DNA from: Streptomyces dangxiongensis | Lineage (GTDB): Bacteria > Actinomycetota > Actinomycetes > Streptomycetales > Streptomycetaceae | Assembly: GCF_003675325.1 (NCBI RefSeq) | Contig: NZ_CP033073.1 | Span: 5,580,001 to 5,644,000 of the forward strand | Length of the DNA: 64,000 bases | Direction of reading: 5' to 3' | Shown: one piece after another, positions 1 through 7,641 of the stretch | Position numbering within the stretch: the first letter of the stretch is position 1 | Layout of the letters: the number at the start of each line of letters is the position of its first letter | Notes under the pieces: generated by a model | What the model saw: the letters and a program-made list of their open reading frames with translations, nothing else | Database searches by the model: none | Told to the model about the DNA's origin: nothing | Made by a program: the position numbers and the translations under genes

Positions 1-29
1 GACGCCAGACATCTCGCGATGTCAACGTG

Positions 30-615
30 TCAAGCGGCAGTGGCGAGGTCGGTTGGGAAGGCGGTGCATTCGTCGAACAACTCGCGCCTCTGCAGACAGC
101 GATAGAGCTGTCCGAGCATGTGGTTGAACAGGTTCCGCAGGGCGGCCGCGTTCCAGTCACCATGGTCGTCGCGGCGTCGCCGGTACTGAGCTTTGGCCCC
201 GGGTGATCCGTTCGGAGCGGCGAAGGCCCACAGGTAGCCGGCGTGGTTGGGCCCATCGTTCTTCATCCAGCGGCGCGTGATGCTCGACTTCTTGCCGGAG
301 GCGCGGGTGATGGGCGAGGAGCCCGCCTATGCCTTCAGCCCCCGGGCGTCGGCAAAGCGGATGCGGTCGTCGCCGAACTCGGCCAGGATCCGGCGGCGAG
401 CTGGATGCCGAGCCCAGGGAAGCTCAGCATCTCAGCGTCCGGATGCTGAGGGAACGCGTCCTCCACCGCCTCGGCGAGTTGGTCGGCGGCGATGAACTCC
501 TCCAGCTCAACACGCACCTCCTGGAGCTTGCTGGCTCAACTTCTCTGGCTGCAACTCCAGTTCCTCCTTGCGGGCCGTGATCAGCTCACGAAGGTGCACT
601 TCCGCATCCCTGGCC
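30..615 (-). pseudogene. IS110-family transposase, degenerate C-terminal part
   Basis: The minus strand encodes the C-terminal (transposase_20-like) half of an IS110-type transposase: a FPGLGIQLAA stretch, then FGDDRIRFADARGLKA, ASGKKSSITRRWMKND, and a final LRNLFNHMLGQLYRCL segment. The reading frame is broken by a one-base shift near 395 and by an in-frame TAG near 335 where the family normally has GLKAYAG. The RuvC-like DEDD half is missing. It cannot make an active transposase and is a relic of an earlier insertion. Similarity is recognised from memory of the family, so the boundary near 615 is approximate. Confidence 0.75.
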
Positions 616-738
616 ATCTGACGAATTAACAGGTCTTCGCTCCCGCCGGGGAATCCATGGATCCGTGATCACCGAAATGTCAGACGATCTCGAACTCTGA
701 CAACCGCCCGCGACCACCGCGAGCACACGATCAACGAC

Positions 739-989
739 TCACACCAGCCCCGTGACTGGTGTCCGGCGTCCCCGGGGCTGGCTTGCCCCGGCCGCTCGTA
801 CCCAGTTCCGCAGCGTCTCCGGGTTGACTCCCAGATCAGCGGCGACCGACCTGATCGCAGCTCCGGGCCGCGACTGGTACAGCGCGACCGTCTCCGCCTT
901 GGACTCCGGCGGGTAGTGCTTCATGACCACGTGATGTCCGTTCTCAGATCCTCAAGATCCACGTCTCAAGTGTCCAAAATCCGGGGTCA
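739..989 (-). mobile_element. IS3-family end with truncated orfA
   Basis: Starting at 930 on the minus strand is the first ~57 residues of an IS3-type OrfA (helix-turn-helix, KHYPPESKAETVALY and DLGVNPETLRNWVRAAGAS), after which the reading frame runs into unrelated codons and stops at 739. No orfB, leucine zipper or DDE domain follows, so only one end of the element remains. Upstream of the start, 971-989 reads as the terminal repeat typical of this IS group. The remnant lies directly between the IS110 relic and a cut-off plus-strand gene, so at least two insertion/deletion events are recorded here. Confidence 0.75.
971..989 (-). repeat. IS3-type terminal inverted repeat
   Basis: On the minus strand this reads TGACCCCGGATTTTGGACA, the outer end expected about 60 bases upstream of an IS3 orfA start. 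The partner repeat at the other end is absent because the element is truncated. Confidence 0.6.
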
Positions 990-990
990 A

Positions 991-1087
991 GGCCCAAGGC
1001 CCGATCGCGAGCCGTACGGAGGCAGCACTGTTCGCGTACGCCCACTACATGGACCTGAGTCAGGACAACGGCGGAGGGTCTTTCTGA
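991..1087 (+). pseudogene. 3' fragment of an unidentified gene
   Basis: A short open frame begins directly after the IS3 terminal repeat and ends at TGA 1085-1087. Its last residues are EAALFAYAHYMDLSQD followed by a glycine-rich tail, and an intrinsic terminator follows eight bases later. A codon-biased tail with a terminator but no start suggests the 3' end of a real gene whose remainder was replaced by the IS3 fragment. I do not recognise the protein family. Confidence 0.35.
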
Positions 1088-1094
1088 CGTAGCA

Positions 1095-1130
1095 CAGCGG
1101 GCCGCCCCCGGCGGGTCGGCCCGCTGCTTT
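1095..1130 (+). terminator. intrinsic terminator
   Basis: Perfect 10-bp stem CAGCGGGCCG (1095-1104) / CGGCCCGCTG (1117-1126) with a 12-base loop, then CTTT. It follows the truncated plus-strand gene and lies just beyond the stop of the minus-strand ABC permease, so it may serve both. Confidence 0.6.
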
Positions 1131-1142
1131 CAGGAGGGCTGC

Positions 1143-2012
1143 TCAGCCGTGGCGGCGCCGGTAGAGGGCGAAGCCCGCGCAGGCGGCGAGCGCGGTCCAC
1201 GCCATGAACACCAGCGCGGCGACGGGCGCGGACAAGTCGCTGCCGACAAGAACTGAGGTGAACAGCCGTTGGTCCTCCGGCAGGGAGGAGACGTCCACGA
1301 GCATGGCGCGGCCTGCGGCGAACGGCAGCCAGCCGGCGATGTGGTCCAGAGCCTTCCAGGGCATCTGCCCGATGAGGACGGCCAGGAGGCGCTCGGCGAG
1401 GAGGGGGCCGAGGATGAGGATGAGGATGGGGCCGACACGGTTGCGCATCAGGGAGGCGACGGCGGTGCACAGGACCATCCAGCATGCGGACCACAGCATC
1501 AGCCGGCCAATCGGCATGAGCAGGTCGGTGAAGCCGGTCCAGTGGGCGCGGCGGATCAGGACGCCGACGCCGACGGTGAGCAGCTCGGCGGCGGAGGCGG
1601 CCCAGGCGATGACCGCACCGAGGACGGCGCCCGTTGCACACTTTGCCCAGTAGGCGATTTCCCGGCCGCCGACGGTCAGCCAGGTGGTGCGGGCGGTTCC
1701 CCGGATGAGTTCCGTGGAGACAGGCCCGGTGGCCAGGACCATCAGGTAGAAGCCGAGCGTGGAGATCTGGGCGACCTGCGGGGTCCACAGAATGGTGGAC
1801 AGAAGGTCGTCGGTGGTGACCTTGTCGCCGGGGTGCAGAATGAACAGCGAGGCTACGCCGGGATAGGCGGACAGGGCGGCGATGAGAGCGAGCACGATCC
1901 AGGTGGAGCGCAGCCCGGTGAGGTGCCGCAGCTCGAACAGGCAGGCGCGGCGCAGTGCTTCGGTGCGGCTGATGTCTGCGGGCTGGGCGTCAGGGGTGGC
2001 GATGGGGGTCAT
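1143..2012 (-). CDS. ABC-2 type transporter permease
   Basis: The 289-residue protein has about six hydrophobic segments, for example at roughly residues 38-60, 85-105, 125-155, 165-185, 190-212 and 265-285, and a short hydrophilic N-terminus. That layout fits the membrane subunit of an ABC-2 exporter. Its start overlaps the stop of the ATPase gene by 4 bp (ATGA), so the two are translationally coupled and probably form one transporter. The substrate is not readable. The pair faces away from the cationic-peptide locus starting at 3306, and export or self-protection for those peptides is one inferred role. A pigment, drug or lantibiotic-immunity type exporter is an alternative. Confidence 0.8.
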   Translation of the reverse strand: MTPIATPDAQPADISRTEALRRACLFELRHLTGLRSTWIVLALIAALSAYPGVASLFILHPGDKVTTDDLLSTILWTPQVAQISTLGFYLMVLATGPVSTELIRGTARTTWLTVGGREIAYWAKCATGAVLGAVIAWAASAAELLTVGVGVLIRRAHWTGFTDLLMPIGRLMLWSACWMVLCTAVASLMRNRVGPILILILGPLLAERLLAVLIGQMPWKALDHIAGWLPFAAGRAMLVDVSSLPEDQRLFTSVLVGSDLSAPVAALVFMAWTALAACAGFALYRRRHG

Positions 2013-2917
2013 CGGGCGCGGTATTCCTCTTCGGCGATGGTGAGGTAGAAGTCCTCCAGGGTGGTGGCGTTCTCGCTCAGCTGGTACAGCACGATGCTGT
2101 TGTCGGCGGCGAGGTGGCCGACCTTGCGGCGCGGTATTCCGGTGATGCGGCCGGTGTGGTCGGGGTTGATCTGGAGGCGGCCGCCGTGGGCCTGGACAAT
2201 GGCGGCGAGTTCGGTCATCTGGGGGGTTTCGACGGTGATGGCGGAACGGGAGTCGGCATAGGAGAGCAGGTCACGCATGGGGCCTTCGCTGACTATGCGG
2301 CCCTTGGACAGCACAGCCACGCGGTCGGCGAACTGCTCCATCTCGGCGAGGAGGTGACTGGAGACGAGGACCGCGCATCCTTCGTCGGCGCGGGCGCGCA
2401 GGAAGTCCCGAAGCCAGTGGATAGAGTGCGGATCGAGGCCGTTGGCTGGCTCGTCCAGGATGAGGATACGCGGGTTTGCGATCATGGCCTGGGCAATGCC
2501 GACACGCTGTGCCATGCCGAGGGAGAGCTTGGCGAGGGAGGTGCGGGCGGCCTCGCGCATGCCGATGAGATCGATCAGGTCGTCGGCGCGCCGGTCGGTG
2601 TGTCCTGCGCCTGCGGCGACCATGCACAGGTGAGCGCGGACGGAGTGGCGGGGGTGGCCTGCGACGCCGCCGAAGACGGAGCCGACGATCGCGGCAGGCG
2701 CTTTCCAGGCACTGAGAGGGCGTCCGCAGAACAGGGTGGTGCCCTGGCCGGGCAGGAGACCGAGCATCAGCCGCAGGGCGGTGGTCTTGCCGGCTCCGTT
2801 GGCGCCGACGAACCCGGTGATCGTTCCTCCGTGGAGGGTCAAAGAGACGTCATGGAGGACGGTTTTCTTCCCGAAAGTGCGAGACAACTTCTGTGCCTCA
2901 GCGAGTACATGTGACAT
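2009..2917 (-). CDS. ABC transporter ATP-binding protein
   Basis: A 302-residue ATPase. Walker A is GANGAGKTT (about residues 37-45), the signature is LSLGM rather than LSGGQ (about 135), Walker B is ILILDEPANGLDP, and the switch is SSHLL. The C-terminal ~80 residues are the extension seen in BcrA/DrrA-like ATPases that pair with ABC-2 permeases. ATG at 2917 has GGGAG about nine bases upstream. It is the first gene of a two-gene minus-strand operon; the 523 bp upstream separate it from the divergent exported-peptide genes. Confidence 0.9.
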   Translation of the reverse strand: MSHVLAEAQKLSRTFGKKTVLHDVSLTLHGGTITGFVGANGAGKTTALRLMLGLLPGQGTTLFCGRPLSAWKAPAAIVGSVFGGVAGHPRHSVRAHLCMVAAGAGHTDRRADDLIDLIGMREAARTSLAKLSLGMAQRVGIAQAMIANPRILILDEPANGLDPHSIHWLRDFLRARADEGCAVLVSSHLLAEMEQFADRVAVLSKGRIVSEGPMRDLLSYADSRSAITVETPQMTELAAIVQAHGGRLQINPDHTGRITGIPRRKVGHLAADNSIVLYQLSENATTLEDFYLTIAEEEYRAR

Positions 2918-3440
2918 GAGCGGTGTGACTCCCGTGTGTAGAAGCCCATTTGATGCGCGCCCAGCACACTAGACGCATGAAGCGGCGGGGGCGTTGAGTT
3001 GTTCTGGCTTCGACGTCGGCAATCGGCCCCACAAATTGGCCATCACTGGCGCCGGCAGGCGTTCGATGAAGGCCTGCGGTGGCCCCACTCCGTGGCCATA
3101 CCCGCAGGCAAGCGGCAGTGGGGCCGCTTGGAGACGTCCGGCGCCGCAGGCTGGCCAGGTGGGGCCAGGTGGCCAATATCGAGGGGCCGCTGAACGACGT
3201 CAGAGCCATTGTTCCTCGGGGTGAAACAACCCGCGAGCCGTGAGCGTCGTATCGGAGGTTGGGGGATCGTGGGTGGTGTGCGACTTTCGGGCGTCGCACC
3301 TGCGTCTGATGCCCGAAGATCTGATGGCGGCACAGATGTTCGCAACGTGAGGATTCTTCCGCGCGGCCAGTTCGGCCGCGTCGCCTCTCTTCTCCCTTTC
3401 ATGAGGGGTGAGGTGTCCTGTCTTCCACTGGAGTTGTGCT
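2918..3440. other. non-coding interval between divergent units
   Basis: About 520 bp with no convincing gene: the open frames here lack codon bias, ribosome sites and family resemblance. It must hold the promoters of the minus-strand ABC operon and of the plus-strand peptide gene at 3441. The one element I can support is the 20-bp motif at 3306-3325 that recurs upstream of the second peptide gene. Confidence 0.5.
3306..3325 (+). promoter_or_regulatory. shared upstream element, copy 1
   Basis: CTGATGCCCGAAGATCTGAT lies 135 bp before the GTG of the first exported peptide and matches 18 of 20 positions of the element at 4330-4349. TGATG recurs 15 bp later (3307 and 3322), as phased half-sites would. 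Its role as activator or repressor site is inferred. Confidence 0.45.
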
Positions 3441-3932
3441 GTGAACAACAAACTCCGCATGACGGCCGCCTCGCTGGCGGCGGCTGTCGCTCTGGGGGTT
3501 GCCGGTCCTGCCGCCCACGCCGCGACCGAGTCCGCTCCGAAGCCGGTGGCCGCCTCGCAGACGGTTCAGCTTGCCAACACGCAGCAGGCGCGGATCCTGA
3601 CGCAGTCGCTGGCCAGCGAGGGCATCAGCGCCCAGGTCGCCGGCAACGGCTCCGCGGTGACGTACGACGCTTCGGCGGTCGCCAAGGCCCCCAACTGGGG
3701 CTGGATCATCAAGGCCCTGAAGAGGGTTCCGGGGGCCTGGACCTGGTCGAAGAACCTCATCAAGAAGGCCGTCTCCCTGGGCAAGACCAAGGGCCTGGCC
3801 TACATCAAGAAGGCCATCAACGAGCTTTCTTCCTGGAGCCCGAAGAAGTGGGTGTGGAAGAGCATCGTGGCCGTCACCGGCTGGGGCACCCAGCTATGGG
3901 ACGCGATCACCTGGATCTACCACCACATGTAA
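3441..3932 (+). CDS. exported cationic Trp-rich helical peptide precursor
   Basis: From GTG 3441 this encodes 163 residues. Residues 1-27 form a clear Sec signal (NNKLRM, then an Ala/Leu core ending AAHA). A polar ~50-residue stretch follows, then a C-terminal ~80 residues with about 13 Lys/Arg against 2 acidic residues, five or more Trp, and amphipathic segments such as GWIIKALKRVPGAWTW and KKWVWKSIV. There is no cysteine. The family is not recognised. Composition resembles membrane-active proteins such as aureocin A53-type bacteriocins, but those are shorter and leaderless, so this is analogy only. GTG 3441 is chosen because an upstream ATG (3408) would spoil the signal peptide. Confidence 0.75.
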   Translation: MNNKLRMTAASLAAAVALGVAGPAAHAATESAPKPVAASQTVQLANTQQARILTQSLASEGISAQVAGNGSAVTYDASAVAKAPNWGWIIKALKRVPGAWTWSKNLIKKAVSLGKTKGLAYIKKAINELSSWSPKKWVWKSIVAVTGWGTQLWDAITWIYHHM

Positions 3933-3952
3933 ACCGACCGAGTGGTCTACCC

Positions 3953-3983
3953 TGGCCCCCGTTGCCGCCCGCAGCGGGGGCCA
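3953..3983 (+). other. hairpin between peptide 1 and its membrane partner
   Basis: A 9-bp perfect stem, TGGCCCCCG (3953-3961) / CGGGGGCCA (3975-3983), starts 20 bases after the peptide stop. No T-run follows, so partial termination or mRNA protection is more likely than full termination. It could lower expression of the downstream gene. Confidence 0.45.
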
Positions 3984-4012
3984 TTGGCATGCACTTGAAG
4001 GAGTCAACTACC

Positions 4013-4318
4013 TTGACAGTTCAGGAACATGGGCGTGCGAAGAAGGATCAGGAAGCGCCGTGGCGCAGCGGCTGGTGGGTTGTGGCGATGGGCTGTGGGC
4101 TCGCGGGGACGGTGCTGTCGATCGTGGGCGGTGCGGGTCCGGTGAAGGCCGCGTGGGCGGCTCTGGCGGTGGCGTGGGTGGCAGCGCTGGGCGGTGGCGT
4201 GTGGTACTGGCGCAAGGGCAACCGTAAGCAGCTGAAGGAGGGCCGGTGGCTGCTGCTCGTCTTGGTGGTGGCGGTGGTCAACCTGGCGGCCAGGCACCCG
4301 GGTTCGTTCCCGCTTTGA
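4013..4318 (+). CDS. small three-span membrane protein
   Basis: From TTG 4013, preceded by a good GAAGGAG site, this gives 101 residues. The N-terminus is charged, then come three hydrophobic segments (WWVVAMGCGLAG, VKAAWAALAVAWVAALGGG, WLLLVLVVAVVNLAA) separated by short basic loops (WRKGNRKQLKEGR). ATG 3989 is in frame but has a poorer ribosome site. No family is recognised. It sits just behind an exported cationic peptide, where immunity proteins of membrane-active peptides are commonly encoded; that role is an inference. The stop TGA at 4316 forms the first bases of a TGATGCCC repeat. Confidence 0.65.
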   Translation: MTVQEHGRAKKDQEAPWRSGWWVVAMGCGLAGTVLSIVGGAGPVKAAWAALAVAWVAALGGGVWYWRKGNRKQLKEGRWLLLVLVVAVVNLAARHPGSFPL

Positions 4319-4329
4319 TGCCCTAAAGG

Positions 4330-4349
4330 CTGATGCCCAAAGATCCGAT
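4330..4349 (+). promoter_or_regulatory. shared upstream element, copy 2
   Basis: CTGATGCCCAAAGATCCGAT matches 3306-3325 at 18 of 20 positions and lies 154 bp before the second peptide GTG. TGATGCCC also occurs 15 bp earlier at 4316, giving direct repeats with a 15-bp period. Confidence 0.45.
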
Positions 4350-4412
4350 ACCGCCGAGGCGGGGTGTGACGGAAGACTTCAGGTGATCGATCGGGCCACT
4401 TCCGGTCAGGCC

Positions 4413-4454
4413 GCCACCGTGCCGCGTGTGGGATGTATCCCGCGGCGCGGTGGC
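4413..4454 (+). other. long leader hairpin before peptide 2
   Basis: A 14-bp stem, GCCACCGTGCCGCG (4413-4426) / CGCGGCGCGGTGGC (4441-4454), with one G-T pair and a 14-base loop, ends 29 bases before GTG 4484. Without a T-run directly after it, it may act as an attenuator or stabiliser in the leader of the second peptide mRNA. Confidence 0.45.
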
Positions 4455-4483
4455 GGTGACAAACCCCCTTTGAGGAGTCTTTC

Positions 4484-4918
4484 GTGAACACGAAACTGCG
4501 CATAGCCGCTGCCACCGCGACCGCCGCTATCGCTCTGGGTGTGGCGGCTCCGCTCGCGTCGGCGTCCGAGGCCGCCCGTACGCCGACTGTCGCCGCGGTG
4601 CAGGCCCAGGCCGTCAAGGACGCCGGTGCGGTCAACGCCTTCACCGTCGTCACCTCCGGCCGCGTGGACGCCCCTCCGGCCGGTGTGACGGCCAAGGGCC
4701 AGATCAACGATGACCTGCGCGAACTCGCCAAGGACATCGTGGACTACCTGAAGAAGAAGGCGAAGGCGGACTACAACAAGGCGAAGGCGGCGGCGAAGAA
4801 GGGCTACGCCGCGTTCGTGAAGTGGGTGAAGTCCCTCAAGCCGAACAACCCCGTCCGGATCATCCTGGAGATCGGCGGGAAGAAGCTGATCGACGTCGTG
4901 ATCACCTTCCTGCGCTGA
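4484..4918 (+). CDS. second exported cationic helical peptide precursor
   Basis: 144 residues from GTG 4484, with GAGGAG about six bases upstream. The signal peptide (NTKLRIAAATATAAIALGVAAPLASAS) is plainly related to that of the first peptide (NNKLRMTAASLAAAVALGVAGPAAHAA). The C-terminal ~70 residues are strongly basic (about 17 Lys/Arg, 8 acidic), lack Cys, and contain Lys-Ala rich helices (YLKKKAKADYNKAKAAAKKG) followed by hydrophobic ends (IILEIGGKKLIDVVITFL). The mature parts of the two peptides are not obviously alignable, so this looks like a paralogous signal with a diverged effector, or a two-component peptide. Function is unknown. Confidence 0.75.
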   Translation: MNTKLRIAAATATAAIALGVAAPLASASEAARTPTVAAVQAQAVKDAGAVNAFTVVTSGRVDAPPAGVTAKGQINDDLRELAKDIVDYLKKKAKADYNKAKAAAKKGYAAFVKWVKSLKPNNPVRIILEIGGKKLIDVVITFLR

Positions 4919-4956
4919 ACCAGCGCAGGCGGTAGCCGGGGATGAGGGGACTCGTG

Positions 4957-5106
4957 ATGGAGCCTGCGATGTGGCGTGTGGTGTGCGTGCTGGGCGCCGC
5001 GCTGGCTGGGCTGGCCGTCTCCGTCGTCCTCTTGCCCGACCGTACCGAGCGCAGGACGGGGCGCACGCGCAAGCCGCGACGTGATCGGTCTGCGTCCTCT
5101 GACTGA
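4957..5106 (+). CDS. 49-residue single-span membrane protein
   Basis: ATG 4957, six bases after AGGGGA, gives 49 residues: MEPAMWRVVCVLGAALAGLA continues into one transmembrane helix, followed by a very basic tail (RTERRTGRTRKPRRDR). It begins 38 bp after the second peptide stop, mirroring the membrane gene that follows the first peptide. Size, topology and position suggest a dedicated partner or immunity factor for the peptide, but no family is recognised. GTG 4954 is an alternative start. The unit then ends at the terminator at 5207. Confidence 0.55.
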   Translation: MEPAMWRVVCVLGAALAGLAVSVVLLPDRTERRTGRTRKPRRDRSASSD

Positions 5107-5206
5107 ACGGTGCCCGGGGATCACCCCCCTCCAGCCTTGGTCAGGCTCATCGGCCCTCGTCTTTGCCCGCGCACTGCAGGGCCGGGCCGGGCACTGTTCA
5201 CCCCCT

Positions 5207-5252
5207 GCGGCTCTCCACCGTGTCCCCCGTGCATGGTGGAGAGCCGCTTTTG
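5207..5252 (+). terminator. strong bidirectional intrinsic terminator
   Basis: A perfect 13-bp stem, GCGGCTCTCCACC (5207-5219) / GGTGGAGAGCCGC (5235-5247), with a 15-base loop, is followed by TTTTGT. It closes the peptide locus and lies before the convergent minus-strand gene ending at 5368. Confidence 0.85.
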
Positions 5253-5367
5253 TGTCCTCCCAGCGTGCCAAGTTGTCTCGTAGCGCATCAGGGCGAGGAC
5301 CAAGACGACGCAGAACGTCGGCGACGCGTGAACTCCGCTGCCCGCGTCCGCCTGATGCGCGAGGAGT

Positions 5368-5997
5368 TCAGGACTGGTCTTGATCAGCCGCGCCTGGGAG
5401 CACGACTCCCGGCACTCCAAGATCTGGCAACGCCGGCTCCGTGCGTGGCGGGATGCCGAGCGCCGCCACGCACCGGGTGTCGATGATCTGGTTGAAGTGC
5501 TTCATCCGCCGTGTCGATGCTGTCGAGATACGCGCTTCACGGGTCCGTGCCCAGAACGAGCGGCCGATCTCGCCCGCGAAGATCTCGTCGCACATCGACG
5601 CCAGCCAGTGGTCCGTGAGGTCGCCGAGTTCGAACCACATCTCCCAGTGCGACACCACCAGGTTGACGTACATGTGCTGCCGCCGGAGGAGGACGGTCCG
5701 GGAGGCGTCGGGGCCGCCCCAGCAGTCGAGGTACTCGGGGTTCTCGATGGCCAGCCTGCTGAACTCCATATGCATGGTACGGGTGTTCTGCACCCGGGCA
5801 GCCTTGGCTTCACGGGCCTGAAGTACCAGCGAAACCACCACGCCGACGACGGCCAAGCCGGAGAGGAGCGCGGACACGGCCCCGTATGCCTGGGCGATGT
5901 TGCCAATCCGCTCCCAGTTCTCCCCGTTGCCGTCCAGTGCGGGAAGAGCGAGGGGAGATACAACGACAAGGCCCATCGAGCACGTGACGGCGAGCAA
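5368..5997 (-). CDS. DUF6082-family membrane-anchored protein
   Basis: 209 residues with two N-terminal hydrophobic segments (LAVTCSMGLVVVSPLALPA and AVSALLSGLAVVGVVVSLVL) and a soluble C-terminal domain starting MHMEFSRLAIENPEYLDCWGG, the pattern I associate with DUF6082 proteins of streptomycetes, whose function is unknown. The start is uncertain: TTG 5997 and ATG 5976 are candidates and no clear ribosome site is visible. Such genes are often found as scattered accessory copies, in keeping with the surrounding IS-rich region. It stands alone, convergent with the peptide locus. Confidence 0.6.
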   Translation of the reverse strand: MLAVTCSMGLVVVSPLALPALDGNGENWERIGNIAQAYGAVSALLSGLAVVGVVVSLVLQAREAKAARVQNTRTMHMEFSRLAIENPEYLDCWGGPDASRTVLLRRQHMYVNLVVSHWEMWFELGDLTDHWLASMCDEIFAGEIGRSFWARTREARISTASTRRMKHFNQIIDTRCVAALGIPPRTEPALPDLGVPGVVLPGAADQDQS

Positions 5998-6082
5998 GGA
6001 CAGCGCCAGTGTCGCTGCACGCGAGCGGTACCGGAGTCAGGCTCGCCGGCCGAGAGGCGGGGGCTGTGGTGCGGGTTCGCGG

Positions 6083-6484
6083 TCAGGCCGCAGTGCTCGC
6101 GGTCTTCGGCCGGGAGGCGTTCACCTGGCCCATGGCCCGGTCGATCGTGATCTCGATGACCACGCGCTCCGGATCCGGAGCCGGCATTCGCCCGTACCGG
6201 TCCGCGTGGCGGGCCACGGCGTTGTCGACCGCTGATGCGTCGGTCAGCACTTCGGCAGTGCCTTCCAGGGTGGCCCAACGGCCTCCCTCGACCTGGCAGA
6301 CGGCCGCGCGGGCTTCGCCGGGGCGGAACGTCTGGATATTGGCGACTTTCTTGCTTGATTTGCGAGTGATAATTCGGGCGACTCTCGCGTCGACATCAAG
6401 AGTCACACCGACGGGCACTGCATGCGGGCTTCCGTCGGGACGAAGAGTGGTCAGCGTGCACAGGTCGTACTCACTCCAGAACTC
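6083..6484 (-). pseudogene. F420-dependent PPOX-class oxidoreductase lacking its N-terminus
   Basis: The frame reads EFWSEYDLCTLTTLRPDGSP, then VPVGVTLDVDARVARIITR and RWATLEGTAEVL, which matches the split-barrel PPOX family that uses F420 or flavin as cofactor. Family members usually begin about ten residues earlier. Here a TAA at 6485-6487 sits directly before EFWSEY and no usable ATG/GTG precedes it. The first in-frame GTG (6418) would remove the first beta strand. The break lies next to the IS5-type element, which probably removed the start. Confidence 0.65.
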
Positions 6485-6543
6485 TTAGTACTCAGGCGTC
6501 GGGCTGAATATGTCGCTAGAGGTTGTCCCGTATGGGGTGTGAG

Positions 6544-7342
6544 TTATCGGATGAGGGCCATGTTGTGCAGCCGGGCGATGCCGAGCATGGCCTGGTGAAC
6601 TCCGTCGCCCTTGAGTCGGCAGTCTCGCAGGATCTTCCAGTTCTTCAGCCGCGACAAGGCGTGTTCGACCCGTGCACGGGCCCGGCGATGGACGGCGTTC
6701 TCTGCTTCCTGCTGTGGGCTGAGGCGGCTCTGACCTCGTCGTTTGCGGTGCGGGATGAGGAGACCGGTGCCTTGGTAGCCGCCATCGGCGATGGTCGGGG
6801 CTCCGCGGCAAGCCCGGTCGACGCCGGACTCCGTGAAGGCCCGGCAGTCGTTGCGGCTGCCGGGCAGCGGGAGGCCGATGGCCACGACCAGGCGGCTGTT
6901 GGCGTCGATGACAACCTGCAGGTTGGTCGAGTACCGGTAGTTCTTGCTCGAGGACGCGATGGTGCGGTCACGGGTGGGCACCAGGGTGCCGTCGACGATG
7001 TAGACGGTGTCCTTGCGTGGCCGGCGGGCCGGGGAGACCGCCAGCAGCGGTGCGAGGTGGTCGAGGATCCTGTCAGCCGCGGACTTCGAGACTCCGAACA
7101 ACGGCGCCACCTGCCGCAACGTGAGGTTCGTGCGCCAGTACGTCGCGCAACACCCGATCTTCAAGCGACAGCCGCCACGGCCGGCCACGCTGAACATCGC
7201 CACCGCGACGCCGTACGAGTGCCACCAGCCTGGCGAACTGCACCTCGGTCAGACCCGCAAACGGCTCGATCCACTTCGGATCACCGGCCTCCACGCCCAG
7301 AGGTGCCGAGACTATGCGGCTTTGGTATTCATATGCCCGCAT
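6544..7342 (-). mobile_element. IS5-family (DDE_Tnp_4) transposase, two frames
   Basis: The N-terminal frame (from about 7342) carries WIEPFAGLTEVQFARLVALV and GRPWRLSLEDRVL. The C-terminal frame (ending 6544) continues with ATYWRTNLTLRQVAPLFGVSKSAADRIL and the DDE domain, including IVDGTLVP, ADGGYQG and an ARVEHALSRLK helix. The switch falls near 7150-7160, where about five bases of the expected LLVATYW coding sequence appear to be missing. This is probably a disabling deletion, although some IS5 groups use programmed frameshifting. AGAGGTTGTCCCGTA near 6511 is a possible left terminus; I could not find its inverted partner on the right. Confidence 0.75.
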
Positions 7343-7641
7343 TAGGTTCTGGAGGAATATCTCAGACTGGTAACAGAACTGTGCGCCGACCATGTGCGTG
7401 CGACCAAAATGACCATAAGTGAATCAGCAGTTCAGGGCCATGATCCCAACCTCGGAATGGGGGGTTTAGCGCGTTTTATTGGGACCGCTGAGGCTGGCGT
7501 GCGCCCTTCGGTCGGTGCTGGTCTACGGCGTCCGTGATCACTTTCAGAGCGCCGTCTCGGGACCCGAACATCGTTGACCCGTGGTGGCCGCCCCCGGCTC
7601 CGAGCATGAGGCCCGATCGGCCGGTACGAAGGGATTGCCCA

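Noticed and set aside
3441..4918. Lanthipeptide or disulfide-bacteriocin precursor
   Set aside because: Both mature peptides lack cysteine and no Lan-type modification enzyme or C39 peptidase is present nearby.
5620..5640. GAGTTCGAACC resembling a tRNA T-arm
   Set aside because: No acceptor, D or anticodon arms surround it; it lies inside the DUF6082 coding sequence.
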